The notes under the pieces are model-generated. The model ran no database searches. It worked only from the letters and a program-made list of their open reading frames with translations, and was not told the origin of the DNA. From contig JADJBP010000015.1 of NCBI GenBank assembly GCA_016703625.1, positions 6,805-70,804 of the forward strand: a stretch of DNA of 64,000 nt, read 5' to 3'. Positions 46,889 through 55,109 of this stretch are shown here, piece by piece. The translations under genes were made by a program, and so were the position numbers. Position 1 is the stretch's first letter, and each line of letters opens with the position of its first letter. This DNA is from Chitinophagaceae bacterium. GTDB taxonomy: Bacteria > Bacteroidota > Bacteroidia > Chitinophagales > Chitinophagaceae.

Positions 46889-46926
46889 AGCCCCCTCTAT
46901 CTCCCCCGAAGGGGGAGGAAATGGAG
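46889..46926. repeat. GCCCCCTCTATCTCCCCCGAAGGGGGAGG hairpin repeat
   Basis: CTCCCCCGAAGGGGGAG is a perfect hairpin; the flanking CCCCTCTAT is partly matched by GAAATGGAG. This CCCCC/GGGGG form is widespread in Bacteroidota intergenic DNA and could act as a weak terminator for the dedA-MFS transcript. Confidence 0.75.
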
Positions 46927-46982
46927 AAGATTTGGCTTAAGAAATATTTTTAGCTTTTTTAAATCACAGAGGCTAACGCATT

Positions 46983-47978
46983 ATGGCTAAATTTCTCATC
47001 ATAAGGTTCTCATCTATCGGCGACATTGTTTTAACAACACCGGTCATACGCTGCCTGCGTAAAAAATACCCGGAAAGTGAAATCCATTTTTTAACCAAGT
47101 ATGCTTTTAAAAATATTGTAGACCATAATCCCTATATCAATAAAGTACATATCCTGGGCGACAGTTTTGAACTGATGCTGCACGAACTGGTTGTTGAAGA
47201 ATATGATTATATCATTGACCTGCACCATAACCTGCGCACACTGCGTATCAAACGGCATTTGAAGAACGTACAGTCTTTTTCATTCAATAAACTGAATATA
47301 GAAAAATACATCCTTACCGGTTTTAAAATAAACGTGTTGCCCAAAAAGCATATTGTTGACCGCAACCTGGATACGGTTGCTTCACTCGGGGTAACCAATG
47401 ACGGGTTGGGACTGGATTATTTTATTCCGGCTAAAGACCGGGTTAAGAAAGAAGATATACCCACGTCGCACATGCACGGCTATATTGCAATCGTTATCGG
47501 GGCTGCCCTGGCTACAAAAAAACTGCCCCTTCATAAATTAAAGGAACTGTGCAGTGCCATTGATCATCCCATTATATTGCTGGGCGGAAAGGAAGATATG
47601 GAAGATGGGAAGGCCATTGCAAAAATGGATGAGATAAAGATCTACAATGCATGTGGGAAATTCAATCTGAATGAATCAGCCGATCTGCTGGATAAATCGA
47701 AACTCGTGATCACCCACGATACAGGCCTGATGCATATTGCCGCAGCCCTTCAAAAACGGGTGATATCAGTTTGGGGAAATACCGTGCCTGCTTTCGGCAT
47801 GTATCCCTATTATGGGGCACGATCCGGTGTACAATATGATGTGGTGGAGATCAATAAACTCTGGTGCAGGCCCTGCAGCAAGATCGGCTATAAAAAATGT
47901 CCCAGGGGCCATTTCAAATGCATGGAAAATATTGCTGTTAACGATATTGTAAATATGGTTAAGCAGCGGTTACAATAA
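46983..47978 (+). CDS. Glycosyltransferase family 9 (heptosyltransferase-like)
   Basis: This 331-residue GT-B enzyme begins MAKFLIIRFSSIGDIVLTTPVIRCLRK, typical of ADP-heptose:LPS heptosyltransferases. The C-terminal half contains PIILLGGKEDMEDG and the nucleotide-sugar segment THDTGLMHIAAAL, and the Cys-rich WCRPCSKIGYKKCPRGHFKCM follows. It probably adds a heptose or similar sugar to the LPS core at the inner membrane. It has no glycosyltransferase neighbours. Confidence 0.9.
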   Translation: MAKFLIIRFSSIGDIVLTTPVIRCLRKKYPESEIHFLTKYAFKNIVDHNPYINKVHILGDSFELMLHELVVEEYDYIIDLHHNLRTLRIKRHLKNVQSFSFNKLNIEKYILTGFKINVLPKKHIVDRNLDTVASLGVTNDGLGLDYFIPAKDRVKKEDIPTSHMHGYIAIVIGAALATKKLPLHKLKELCSAIDHPIILLGGKEDMEDGKAIAKMDEIKIYNACGKFNLNESADLLDKSKLVITHDTGLMHIAAALQKRVISVWGNTVPAFGMYPYYGARSGVQYDVVEINKLWCRPCSKIGYKKCPRGHFKCMENIAVNDIVNMVKQRLQ

Positions 47979-48017
47979 AAGATCCGCTGTTGCTTTTGAC
48001 TAACTTGCACCATAGCT

Positions 48018-48599
48018 ATGATCAAAAATACCCTCTTTATAATTGGTTTGTTTGTAAGCAGTGTTGCCTCTGCACAGTTCACCGTTACCATTCAATGGCA
48101 TAATATAAAACCCGGCAATAACAGCGATACCATTTATTACGTGCCAGGTAAAAAGCTTGCCTGGAAAGATTTTAAAGGCAGGCCGGTGGCTGCCAGTCCT
48201 GCAGCGGCCATTACCGAGTCAGGATTCGGGTACCGGATGACCATGAATTCCAGGAACAAAAAGACAAACGTGATCATCACTGTTTTCTGTTATTTCACTA
48301 AAAATAATTCATGGGTAAAAAAGGGTATGGACTCCGATTATGCATTGAAGCATGAGCAGCATCATTTTGACATTACCTATATCAATGCATGGATGTTCAT
48401 GCAGAAATTAAAAGAGGCTCCATGGAACGCCGGCAATTATAATTACCTGGTTGAAAAAATTCATGATGAATGTTTTGATGCACTCAGTAAAATGCAGGAT
48501 GATTATGACGGCGAGACATCCAACGGACGAATTAACCACATGCAGTATACCTGGAACAGGAAAATAGACCGTCAACTGGCTGAACTGGTCACAGATTAA
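48018..48599 (+). CDS. DUF922-like secreted putative metalloprotease
   Basis: This 193-residue protein has a signal peptide (LFIIGLFVSSVASAQ), then the family pattern LAWKDFKGRPVAASPAAAITESGFGY and ALKHEQHHFDITYINAWMF. The HEQHH motif resembles an HExxH zinc site, which is why the family is predicted to be zinc-dependent proteases; activity is not proven. Its end overlaps the convergent mntH gene by 11 bases. Confidence 0.8.
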   Translation: MIKNTLFIIGLFVSSVASAQFTVTIQWHNIKPGNNSDTIYYVPGKKLAWKDFKGRPVAASPAAAITESGFGYRMTMNSRNKKTNVIITVFCYFTKNNSWVKKGMDSDYALKHEQHHFDITYINAWMFMQKLKEAPWNAGNYNYLVEKIHDECFDALSKMQDDYDGETSNGRINHMQYTWNRKIDRQLAELVTD

Positions 48600-50466
48600 C
48601 GATCAGTACCGGTATCTTTAATTCATGCCTTACGGTGTTAACCGTTTCTCCATAAATAAAATCTTTTAGCCCGGTATGGCCGTGAGCACCCATCACCAGC
48701 ATGTCGGCTTGTACGTTTTTGGCGATCCGTACAATTTCCTTTGACCTGTTCCTATAGCCCAGGAAACCTTCTGCAGTAAAACCGCGTTCCTGTAAAGTGG
48801 CTACATACGAATCCATCCGTTCTTTATCGATCCTCGATTCATAATCATCACTCTCATGCCCGAATAATTTTGCTGATGCACTTTCTACAATATGTATCAG
48901 GAGGTAATGGGTATTGGCTTTTCCCTGCCCGATGGCATAAGCCAGTAATTTCTCATCATGTTCGCTAAAGTCAAGTGCAATGGCAATTTTATTAAAACTC
49001 GGGATGTCCAGTTTTTTTAATGTATGTATTTCGGGATGTATCTGAATTGAGGCCGTTTTCTTTATTTTAGGTTTTACCGGGTTAAAAATAATATAGACCA
49101 GCAGGGCAAGGCATACCAATCCTGCAGCGCTTAATAATACCTGTTGCCACAAAACACCGTTGGTAAATACATCTCCCATTTCATTAACAAGCATTTTTAA
49201 ATTTAAAAATACCAGCACGGAAGCAATAAGCCATGCCGCGATCTTCTGTAGCGTGTTGATGGCAAATTTACCCATTGTTTTTTTATCACTTACAAAATGA
49301 ATGAGCGGAATAATGGCAAAGCCAAGCTGTAAACTTAAAATAACCTGGCTTAAAATAAGTAATGCATCTACATTTTCTTCGCCGTAAATGATAATGACGA
49401 TCAGTGCTGGAATAATGGCTACCAGCCTGGTGATCAGCCTTCTTAATAATGGGTTGATGCGCAGGCTCAGGTATCCTTCCATGATGATCTGGCCAGCCAG
49501 GGTACCGGTAATGGTACTGCTTTGCCCGGCTGCGATCAATGCAACTGCAAACAGGATGGGAGCCAGGTTACCAAGGAATGAAGGCAACAGCCGGTGAGCT
49601 TCTTTGATCTCAGCTACATCTGAATTACCGGTTTTAAAAAAAACAGATGCAGCCACAACAAGGATAGCAGCATTTACTAAAAAAGCAAGGTTCAGGGCAA
49701 TGGTTGTGTCTATCCGGTTAAATTTAATGGCCTGCCTGATACCGGCATCAGTACGGTCAATTTTGCGGGTTTGTACCAGTGCCGAATGCAGGTATAAATT
49801 ATGCGGCATTACGGTAGCCCCGATTATGCCAATGGCAATATACAATGCCTCGTCGCTCATAGCCGTAGGAATAAAGCCGGTTGCTAATTCGGCCATATCC
49901 GGTTTGGCTAAAATAATTTCAATTAAAAATGAAATACCTATAATGCCAACAAGAGAAATAATAAAGGCCTCCATTTTCCGGATACCCAGGCGTTGCAGGT
50001 ACAGCAATAAAAAAGTATCCAGCACGGTGATGGATACACCCCAAACCAACGGCAAACCGGTTAGCAATTGGATCCCGATCGCCATGCCCAGTACTTCTGC
50101 CAGGTCGGTAGCGGCAATGGCAATTTCTGCCAGGATGTACAAAATAAAATTCACAGGTTTGGGATAGGTCTCCCGGTTAGCCTGTGCAAGGTCTCTTCCC
50201 CTTACAATTCCCAATCTTGCCGAAAGTCCCTGCAGCAACATAGCCATCAGGTTGCTCATCAATAAAACCCAGATAAGCGTATAGCCAAACTTACTTCCTC
50301 CTGCAAGGTCAGTGGCCCAGTTGCCCGGGTCCATATACCCAACACTCACCAGGTAGGCCGGTCCTAAAAAAGAAAAGATCCTTCTCCATCCTTTTTTTGC
50401 ACCCGTGGTATCTACCGATTCGTGTACCTCGCTTAATGAAGCGTCAGCGTCTTTTTTACTGAACAT
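48589..50466 (-). CDS. mntH: Nramp manganese transporter fused to a universal stress domain
   Basis: The start is ATG 50466 (MFSKKDADASLSEV), which overlaps the mntR stop by 11 bases. Residues 35-460 are an Nramp transporter with the metal-site motifs GYMDPGNWATDLAGG (helix 1) and TVMPHNLYLHSAL (helix 6). Residues of about 480-625 are a UspA domain (FNKIAIALDFSEHDEKLLAYA) with the ATP-binding GAHGHTGLKDFIYG. It imports Mn2+ (possibly Fe2+) with protons across the inner membrane; the Usp part could sense nucleotide or metal status. The gene is regulated with mntR. Confidence 0.93.
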   Translation of the reverse strand: MFSKKDADASLSEVHESVDTTGAKKGWRRIFSFLGPAYLVSVGYMDPGNWATDLAGGSKFGYTLIWVLLMSNLMAMLLQGLSARLGIVRGRDLAQANRETYPKPVNFILYILAEIAIAATDLAEVLGMAIGIQLLTGLPLVWGVSITVLDTFLLLYLQRLGIRKMEAFIISLVGIIGISFLIEIILAKPDMAELATGFIPTAMSDEALYIAIGIIGATVMPHNLYLHSALVQTRKIDRTDAGIRQAIKFNRIDTTIALNLAFLVNAAILVVAASVFFKTGNSDVAEIKEAHRLLPSFLGNLAPILFAVALIAAGQSSTITGTLAGQIIMEGYLSLRINPLLRRLITRLVAIIPALIVIIIYGEENVDALLILSQVILSLQLGFAIIPLIHFVSDKKTMGKFAINTLQKIAAWLIASVLVFLNLKMLVNEMGDVFTNGVLWQQVLLSAAGLVCLALLVYIIFNPVKPKIKKTASIQIHPEIHTLKKLDIPSFNKIAIALDFSEHDEKLLAYAIGQGKANTHYLLIHIVESASAKLFGHESDDYESRIDKERMDSYVATLQERGFTAEGFLGYRNRSKEIVRIAKNVQADMLVMGAHGHTGLKDFIYGETVNTVRHELKIPVLIVNL

Positions 50467-51118
50467 AATGTACAAATACATTTTTAGCAACAGGTTCACT
50501 GATGATACAGGGGCTGTGTTTTAAAACTTTTATTTCCAGCGAACCGTCAAATGAAAAATGATTGAGTACCGTTATCTGTGTACCCAATGCTATATGATAA
50601 TGTTTCAGCATTTCCAGCATTTGGGCTGACTGGTTGCTGACAGAACTTACCCGTACCGGTTTTTTTAATGGAATGTCAGTAAGGCTTAACTGGTTAATGA
50701 CCGGGATCTTTCCATTCCTGTCGGGGATTGGGTCGCCATGCGGGTCAAATGACGGGTTGCCCAAAAAATTATCAAGCCTTTGAACCAGTTCATCACTGCT
50801 GATATGTTCCAGTTCTTCTGCAATGGGGTGTACCTTGTCCCAGTCGAATTTTAAATGTTCTGCTAAAAAATATTCCCAAAGCCGGTGTTTACGCACAACA
50901 TCCAGCGCAGCTTTTTTCCCGGCTTCACTTAACCGGAATCCCCTGTAACGCTCGTACTGCAGCAATTTCTTTGCTTTTAATTTTTTCAGCATGTCTGTTA
51001 CAGATGCAGCCCTGGTCTGCATTTCAGCAGCCAGTGTATTTGTGTTCACCATGCCGGAGGCCTGCTGCAGGTGATAAATGCTTTTGATATAATTTTCTTC
51101 GCTGGTTGTAAAAGGCAT
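50456..51118 (-). CDS. mntR: DtxR-family metal-dependent repressor
   Basis: This 220-residue protein has a winged helix at 1-70 (SEENYIKSIYHLQQASGMVNTNTLAAEMQTRAASVTDMLKKL), a dimerisation domain with HPIAEELEHISSDELVQRLDNFLGNP (metal-ligand His and Glu), and a C-terminal SH3-like FeoA-type domain. DtxR/MntR proteins bind Mn2+ or Fe2+ and then repress transporter genes. Here mntH directly follows with an 11-base overlap, so the metal is most likely manganese. A candidate operator overlaps its own promoter. Confidence 0.93.
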   Translation of the reverse strand: MPFTTSEENYIKSIYHLQQASGMVNTNTLAAEMQTRAASVTDMLKKLKAKKLLQYERYRGFRLSEAGKKAALDVVRKHRLWEYFLAEHLKFDWDKVHPIAEELEHISSDELVQRLDNFLGNPSFDPHGDPIPDRNGKIPVINQLSLTDIPLKKPVRVSSVSNQSAQMLEMLKHYHIALGTQITVLNHFSFDGSLEIKVLKHSPCIISEPVAKNVFVHYVQ

Positions 51119-51135
51119 ACCTGTTGAAAATAAAA

Positions 51136-51151
51136 TTTAGACAAAACTAAA
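51136..51151. promoter_or_regulatory. Candidate MntR operator (TTTAG-N6-CTAAA)
   Basis: TTTAGACAAAACTAAA is a palindrome with a six-base centre, similar to DtxR-family boxes, and covers the -7 element of the mntR promoter. The assignment is an inference from position and symmetry. Confidence 0.6.
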
Positions 51152-51172
51152 AATATTATTCCTTTTTCCAAA
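51142..51172 (-). promoter_or_regulatory. mntR-mntH promoter (TTTG-N19-TAGTTTTG)
   Basis: On the minus strand TTTG (51169-51172) is followed after 19 bases by TAGTTTTG (51142-51149), a full Bacteroidota promoter ending 24 bases before the mntR ATG. Confidence 0.75.
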
Positions 51173-51230
51173 ATATTTGTTGGGCTTTAAATCATTCAAC
51201 AATCAGTAAATTGAGTGTCAATATATTGAT

Positions 51231-51617
51231 ATGCGTAAGAAAATCAGTTCTGGTTCGCCCTGGGAAGAACAGGTGGGTTATTCCCGTGGAGTGCGGGTTG
51301 GCAATATTATCGAAGTGGCCGGTACCACTGCCATGGATGGTGATGTACCGGTTGGACTGGGGGATGTGTATGCGCAAACCGTTTTTATCTTTCAAAAAAT
51401 TGAAAAAACCCTGCAAGAGGCAGGGGCCGGCATGAAGGATGTGGTTCGTACCAGGATGTTCATCACTGATATCTCAAAATGGGAAGAAGCCGGGAAAGCA
51501 CATGCTGAATTTTTTAAAAACATCAGGCCTGTGGCTACTATGGTTGAAGTTTCCAAACTGATAAATAATGATCTGTTAATAGAGATTGAAGTATCCGCTA
51601 TCGTGGATCCTGAATAA
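51231..51617 (+). CDS. RidA-family protein (Rid)
   Basis: This 128-residue protein starts at ATG 51231 (MRKKISSGSPWEEQVGYSRGVRVGN). It has the Rid core VEVAGTTAMDG-like IIEVAGTTAMDGD, QTVFIFQKIEKTLQEAGAGMKDVVRTRMFITDI and VEVSKLINNDLLIEIEVSAI. RidA removes reactive enamine/imine intermediates; here the Arg typical of RidA (before FxxD) is RTRMFITD, fitting an active member. It is divergent from mntR and precedes the glucan phosphorylase. Confidence 0.9.
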   Translation: MRKKISSGSPWEEQVGYSRGVRVGNIIEVAGTTAMDGDVPVGLGDVYAQTVFIFQKIEKTLQEAGAGMKDVVRTRMFITDISKWEEAGKAHAEFFKNIRPVATMVEVSKLINNDLLIEIEVSAIVDPE

Positions 51618-51688
51618 TGTGTATTATTTACATATCCATTTCTCTGAAATTTCCAGTAATATTGCGACTTAAATCAACTTAACCCATT

Positions 51689-53341
51689 ATGAATTTTACT
51701 TCTTTTAAAGTTCCCTATGAGATAGATGAACAATACAGCAGCCGGGTAGCTTATTTCTCCATGGAATTTGCTGTAAGCCAGCCATTGAAGATCTATAGTG
51801 GCGGCCTTGGTTTTTTAAGTGGTTCGCATATGCGTAGCGCCTATGAACTCCGGCAAAACCTTGTAGGGATTGGCATTTTATGGAAATACGGTTATTACGA
51901 CCAGGCCAGGAACCAGGACCAGACCCTGCAGGTACAATGGAACGAAAAGATCTATAATTTCCTGGAAGACACCGGCATCACTTTTAAGATCGATATCCAT
52001 GAACACCCGGTTTGGGTGAAAGTATGGTACCTCAATCCCGAGACGTTTAAATCGGCCCCGATGTTTTTACTGAGTACCGACCTGCCCGAAAATGATTATG
52101 TTTCACAAACCATAACCCACCGCTTATATGATGCCAATGTGGCTACCAAAGTTGCCCAATTTATTTTATTGGGCGTTGGCGGAGCTAAACTGATGGATGT
52201 TTTAAACTTTGATCCTGAATTTTATCATTTAAATGAAGCACATGCAGTAAGCGCCGCTTTTTACCTGTATAAAAAATTCGGCAATATTGAAGATGTAAGA
52301 AAACGCCTGGTTTTTACAACACATACCCCCGAAGAAGCCGGAAACGAAAAGCATGATATTTTTCTATGTGAAAAAATGAGTTATTTCTGCGGCATGGAAC
52401 TGGAGGATGTAAGAGAGATCACAGGCATGGAAGGTGACCTGTTTAATCACTCACTGGCTGCATTGCGCTTTGCTAAACTGGCGAACGGCGTAAGCCAGCT
52501 GCATGGCGAAGTAAGCCGCAAGCTTTGGAAAAAATATGAAGGCATTTGCGAAATTAAAGCCATCACCAATGCACAGAACTGGCATTACTGGGCCGATAAA
52601 CAGTTATACCGTTTTATGGATGCGCATAATGAAGATGGATTCATTGACCGTAAAAGGTATTTAAAGAAACGTGCGTTTGATGTAGTGGCTGATCAAACCG
52701 GTAAATTGTTTAACCCGGATGTATTTACCATTGTATGGGCACGCCGTTTTGCAGGTTATAAAAGGGCAGAACTGATCACCAGGGATGAAGAAAGGTTTGA
52801 AGCTTTAATGAATAACCCCAAATACCCGGTGCAGATCATCTGGGCCGGAAAGCCTTACCCGGTTGATTACCCGGCGATCTCCGATTTTAATATGCTGGTT
52901 CACCTGAGTAAAAAATATGATAACATTGCCGTTTGTATCGGATACGAACTGAACCTGAGCAAACGGTTAAAACAGGCATCAGACCTGTGGTTGAATAATC
53001 CAAGGGTTCCCCGGGAAGCCAGTGGCACCAGTGGTATGACGGCAGCCATGAATGGCGCCGTAAACTGCAGTACGCATGACGGATGGATCTGCGAATTCAT
53101 AAATCACGGTAACAATGGTTTTGTTGTTCCGCCAATTGATTATGAAAACATCAGCGTACATGAACAGGATGAGTATGACCTCGATAAACTCTATGATATC
53201 CTGGAAAACCAGGTATTGCCTTTGTATTATGATAACCCGGAAGTATGGCGTGAAATAACCAAAAACGGCATGCGGGATGTACGATGGCAGTTCGACAGTA
53301 ACCGGATGGCAAAAGAATACTACGATATCATGTACAAATAA
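51689..53341 (+). CDS. glgP: Alpha-glucan phosphorylase family protein
   Basis: This 550-residue protein is of the short phosphorylase type (TIGR02094-like): YFSMEFAVSQPLKIYSGGLGFLSG, HLNEAHAVSAAFYL, TTHTPEEAGNEKHD, WARRFAGYKRAELI and EASGTSGMTAAMNGAVN. It is expected to release glucose-1-phosphate from glycogen or maltodextrins in the cytoplasm. In classical phosphorylases the last motif holds the PLP-binding Lys (GxxGMK or GNMK); here that position is Thr. Either this branch uses a different arrangement or acts as a glycosyltransferase. A terminator follows. Confidence 0.85.
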   Translation: MNFTSFKVPYEIDEQYSSRVAYFSMEFAVSQPLKIYSGGLGFLSGSHMRSAYELRQNLVGIGILWKYGYYDQARNQDQTLQVQWNEKIYNFLEDTGITFKIDIHEHPVWVKVWYLNPETFKSAPMFLLSTDLPENDYVSQTITHRLYDANVATKVAQFILLGVGGAKLMDVLNFDPEFYHLNEAHAVSAAFYLYKKFGNIEDVRKRLVFTTHTPEEAGNEKHDIFLCEKMSYFCGMELEDVREITGMEGDLFNHSLAALRFAKLANGVSQLHGEVSRKLWKKYEGICEIKAITNAQNWHYWADKQLYRFMDAHNEDGFIDRKRYLKKRAFDVVADQTGKLFNPDVFTIVWARRFAGYKRAELITRDEERFEALMNNPKYPVQIIWAGKPYPVDYPAISDFNMLVHLSKKYDNIAVCIGYELNLSKRLKQASDLWLNNPRVPREASGTSGMTAAMNGAVNCSTHDGWICEFINHGNNGFVVPPIDYENISVHEQDEYDLDKLYDILENQVLPLYYDNPEVWREITKNGMRDVRWQFDSNRMAKEYYDIMYK

Positions 53342-53348
53342 ATAAATT

Positions 53349-53379
53349 ACATCCCTGGTTCACCGGGGATGTTTTATTT
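53349..53379 (+). terminator. Terminator after glgP
   Basis: ACATCCCTGG pairs with CCGGGGATGT across a TTCA loop (one G-T pair), followed by TTTATTTT. Confidence 0.85.
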
Positions 53380-53401
53380 TACAGGTAAATTAAAATGCGG
53401 G

Positions 53402-53836
53402 ATGATGGAATCATATTCAGTTAAACTGGAGATCAGGTGGGCAGATCTTGATCCCAATTTTCATGTACTGCATTCAAAGTATTACGATTTTGGCGCTTAT
53501 TGCCGTATGCAGTTTTTAACTACACATGGCATGACAACAGCTGTTATGATGGAAAATAATATCGGCCCCATCATCTTCAGGGAAGAATGTATTTTCAAAA
53601 AAGAAATAAAATTCGGGGATGAACCGGAAGTTTCTTTAAAATTGAGCAGGTGCAATGCAGATGCCAGCCGCTGGAGCATGGCACATGAAATACTGATCAA
53701 TGGAAATACGCTTGCCGCAATCATCAACATCGACGGTGCATGGATGGATACAAAACTGAGAAAATTAACCAAACCTCCTGAACTGTTTAAAACCGGGTTT
53801 GATCTCATTCCCAAAACAGTGAATTTTAATAAATAA
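53402..53836 (+). CDS. Acyl-CoA thioesterase (hotdog fold)
   Basis: The start is ATG 53402 or the adjacent 53405. The roughly 144-residue hotdog-fold protein has the family segment IRWADLDPNFHVLHSKYYDFGAYCRMQF, in which the Asp and His align with 4HBT thioesterase positions. It would hydrolyse acyl-CoA thioesters in the cytoplasm; chain length and physiological role are unknown. Confidence 0.85.
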   Translation: MMESYSVKLEIRWADLDPNFHVLHSKYYDFGAYCRMQFLTTHGMTTAVMMENNIGPIIFREECIFKKEIKFGDEPEVSLKLSRCNADASRWSMAHEILINGNTLAAIINIDGAWMDTKLRKLTKPPELFKTGFDLIPKTVNFNK

Positions 53837-53862
53837 ATCTTCAACTTTATTTAGCGTAAATG

Positions 53863-53903
53863 AAGTGATGTGATGTATATAAATATCTTTGCATCACTTT
53901 TTT
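53863..53903. promoter_or_regulatory. AAGTGATG...CATCACTT inverted repeat with -7 box
   Basis: AAGTGATG (53863) is the exact reverse complement of CATCACTT (from 53892) with 21-23 bases between them. TATCTTTG (53884-53891), a -7 box, sits against the right arm, 13 bases before the MFS start at 53904. It may be an operator or, with the following T run, a terminator for the thioesterase. Confidence 0.5.
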
Positions 53904-55109
53904 ATGTTAAGTTCAACCATTAATTTATACAGGAATGCCTATGCCGGTATTAACCGGCGCATGTGGCTGCTTGCGGTTGTAATGCTTATAAACCGAAGCG
54001 GTACCATGGTGCTGCCTTTTATGACACTGTATTGTAAGCATATTGGCTACACAACAGGGCAGGCGGGTATCGTTGTGGCTGTATATGGGATCGGATCACT
54101 GGTTGGGGCTTTTTTGGGCGGAAAGATCACTGACCGTTTTGGTTTTTATTACACCCAGTTTTTTGCATTATTCTGCGGGGGTATATTGTTCATTACCCTT
54201 GGACTCATGAATACCTACCTTTCCATTTGTATCTGTACATTTTTTCTGAGTATGGTCAATGAATCTTTCCGGCCTGCCAATGCAACTGCCATCGCACATT
54301 ACAGTACCGCAGAAAACCGCACCCAGGCTTTTTCCATTGTACGGCTTGCCATTAACCTGGGCTGGGGTGTAGGCGGTGCATTGGGTGGTTTACTGGCTTC
54401 TGTCAATTACCATTTATTATTTTGGGTTGATGGATTTACAAACATAACAGCTTCATTTTTATTGTTGTGGCTTTTGCCAAAAGTAAGCCTGGCACAGCAA
54501 AAGAACATTACTGCAAAAGCAACCCTAAAAGCAAAACCGGCATGGGCAGATAAAACATTTATGTATTTTATTGGCCTGCAGATCTTATTTTCCATTTGTT
54601 TTTTTCAATTGTTTACCACCGTGCCTTTATATTTTAAGGAAAGCCTGCACATCAACGAATTTTGGATAGGCATTTTAATGGCCATGAGCGGGATCATCAT
54701 TGCACTATTTGAAATGGTGATCGTTTTTAAACTGGAAGGTACATGGCCTTACCTGCGGTTAATGGCCTATGGGACCGTTATAATGGCGATCTCATTTTTT
54801 ATCCTGAATATTTCATTTATCAATGGTTTTATAATAGCCACCGTTTCCATGTTATTGATCACCATTGCAGAAATGGTTTCCATGCCGTTTATGAATTCGT
54901 ATTATATTTCCCGCAGTACAGAAGGCAACCGCGGCCAATATGCCGGTTATTATACCATGGCATGGAGTGCTGCCCAGGTAATTGGTAGTGCAAGCGGAAC
55001 ACAGATCGCCTATGCAGCCGGGTTTAATAATTTGTGGTGGATCATTGGGGGTATATGCCTGGTGACGGCATTCGGATACAATAAACTGTTGACAAAAAAA
55101 CAGGCCTGA
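53904..55109 (+). CDS. MFS transporter (DHA1-like)
   Basis: The start is ATG 53904 (MLSSTINLYRNAYAGINRRMWLLAVVMLINRSG). The 401-residue protein has about 12 helices and motif A as GKITDRFGFYYT. This is the class of Bacteroidota MFS exporters for drugs or metabolites; no substrate can be named. It ends against the convergent DUF6263-like gene with no gap, and the pair share no intergenic terminator. Confidence 0.87.
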   Translation: MLSSTINLYRNAYAGINRRMWLLAVVMLINRSGTMVLPFMTLYCKHIGYTTGQAGIVVAVYGIGSLVGAFLGGKITDRFGFYYTQFFALFCGGILFITLGLMNTYLSICICTFFLSMVNESFRPANATAIAHYSTAENRTQAFSIVRLAINLGWGVGGALGGLLASVNYHLLFWVDGFTNITASFLLLWLLPKVSLAQQKNITAKATLKAKPAWADKTFMYFIGLQILFSICFFQLFTTVPLYFKESLHINEFWIGILMAMSGIIIALFEMVIVFKLEGTWPYLRLMAYGTVIMAISFFILNISFINGFIIATVSMLLITIAEMVSMPFMNSYYISRSTEGNRGQYAGYYTMAWSAAQVIGSASGTQIAYAAGFNNLWWIIGGICLVTAFGYNKLLTKKQA

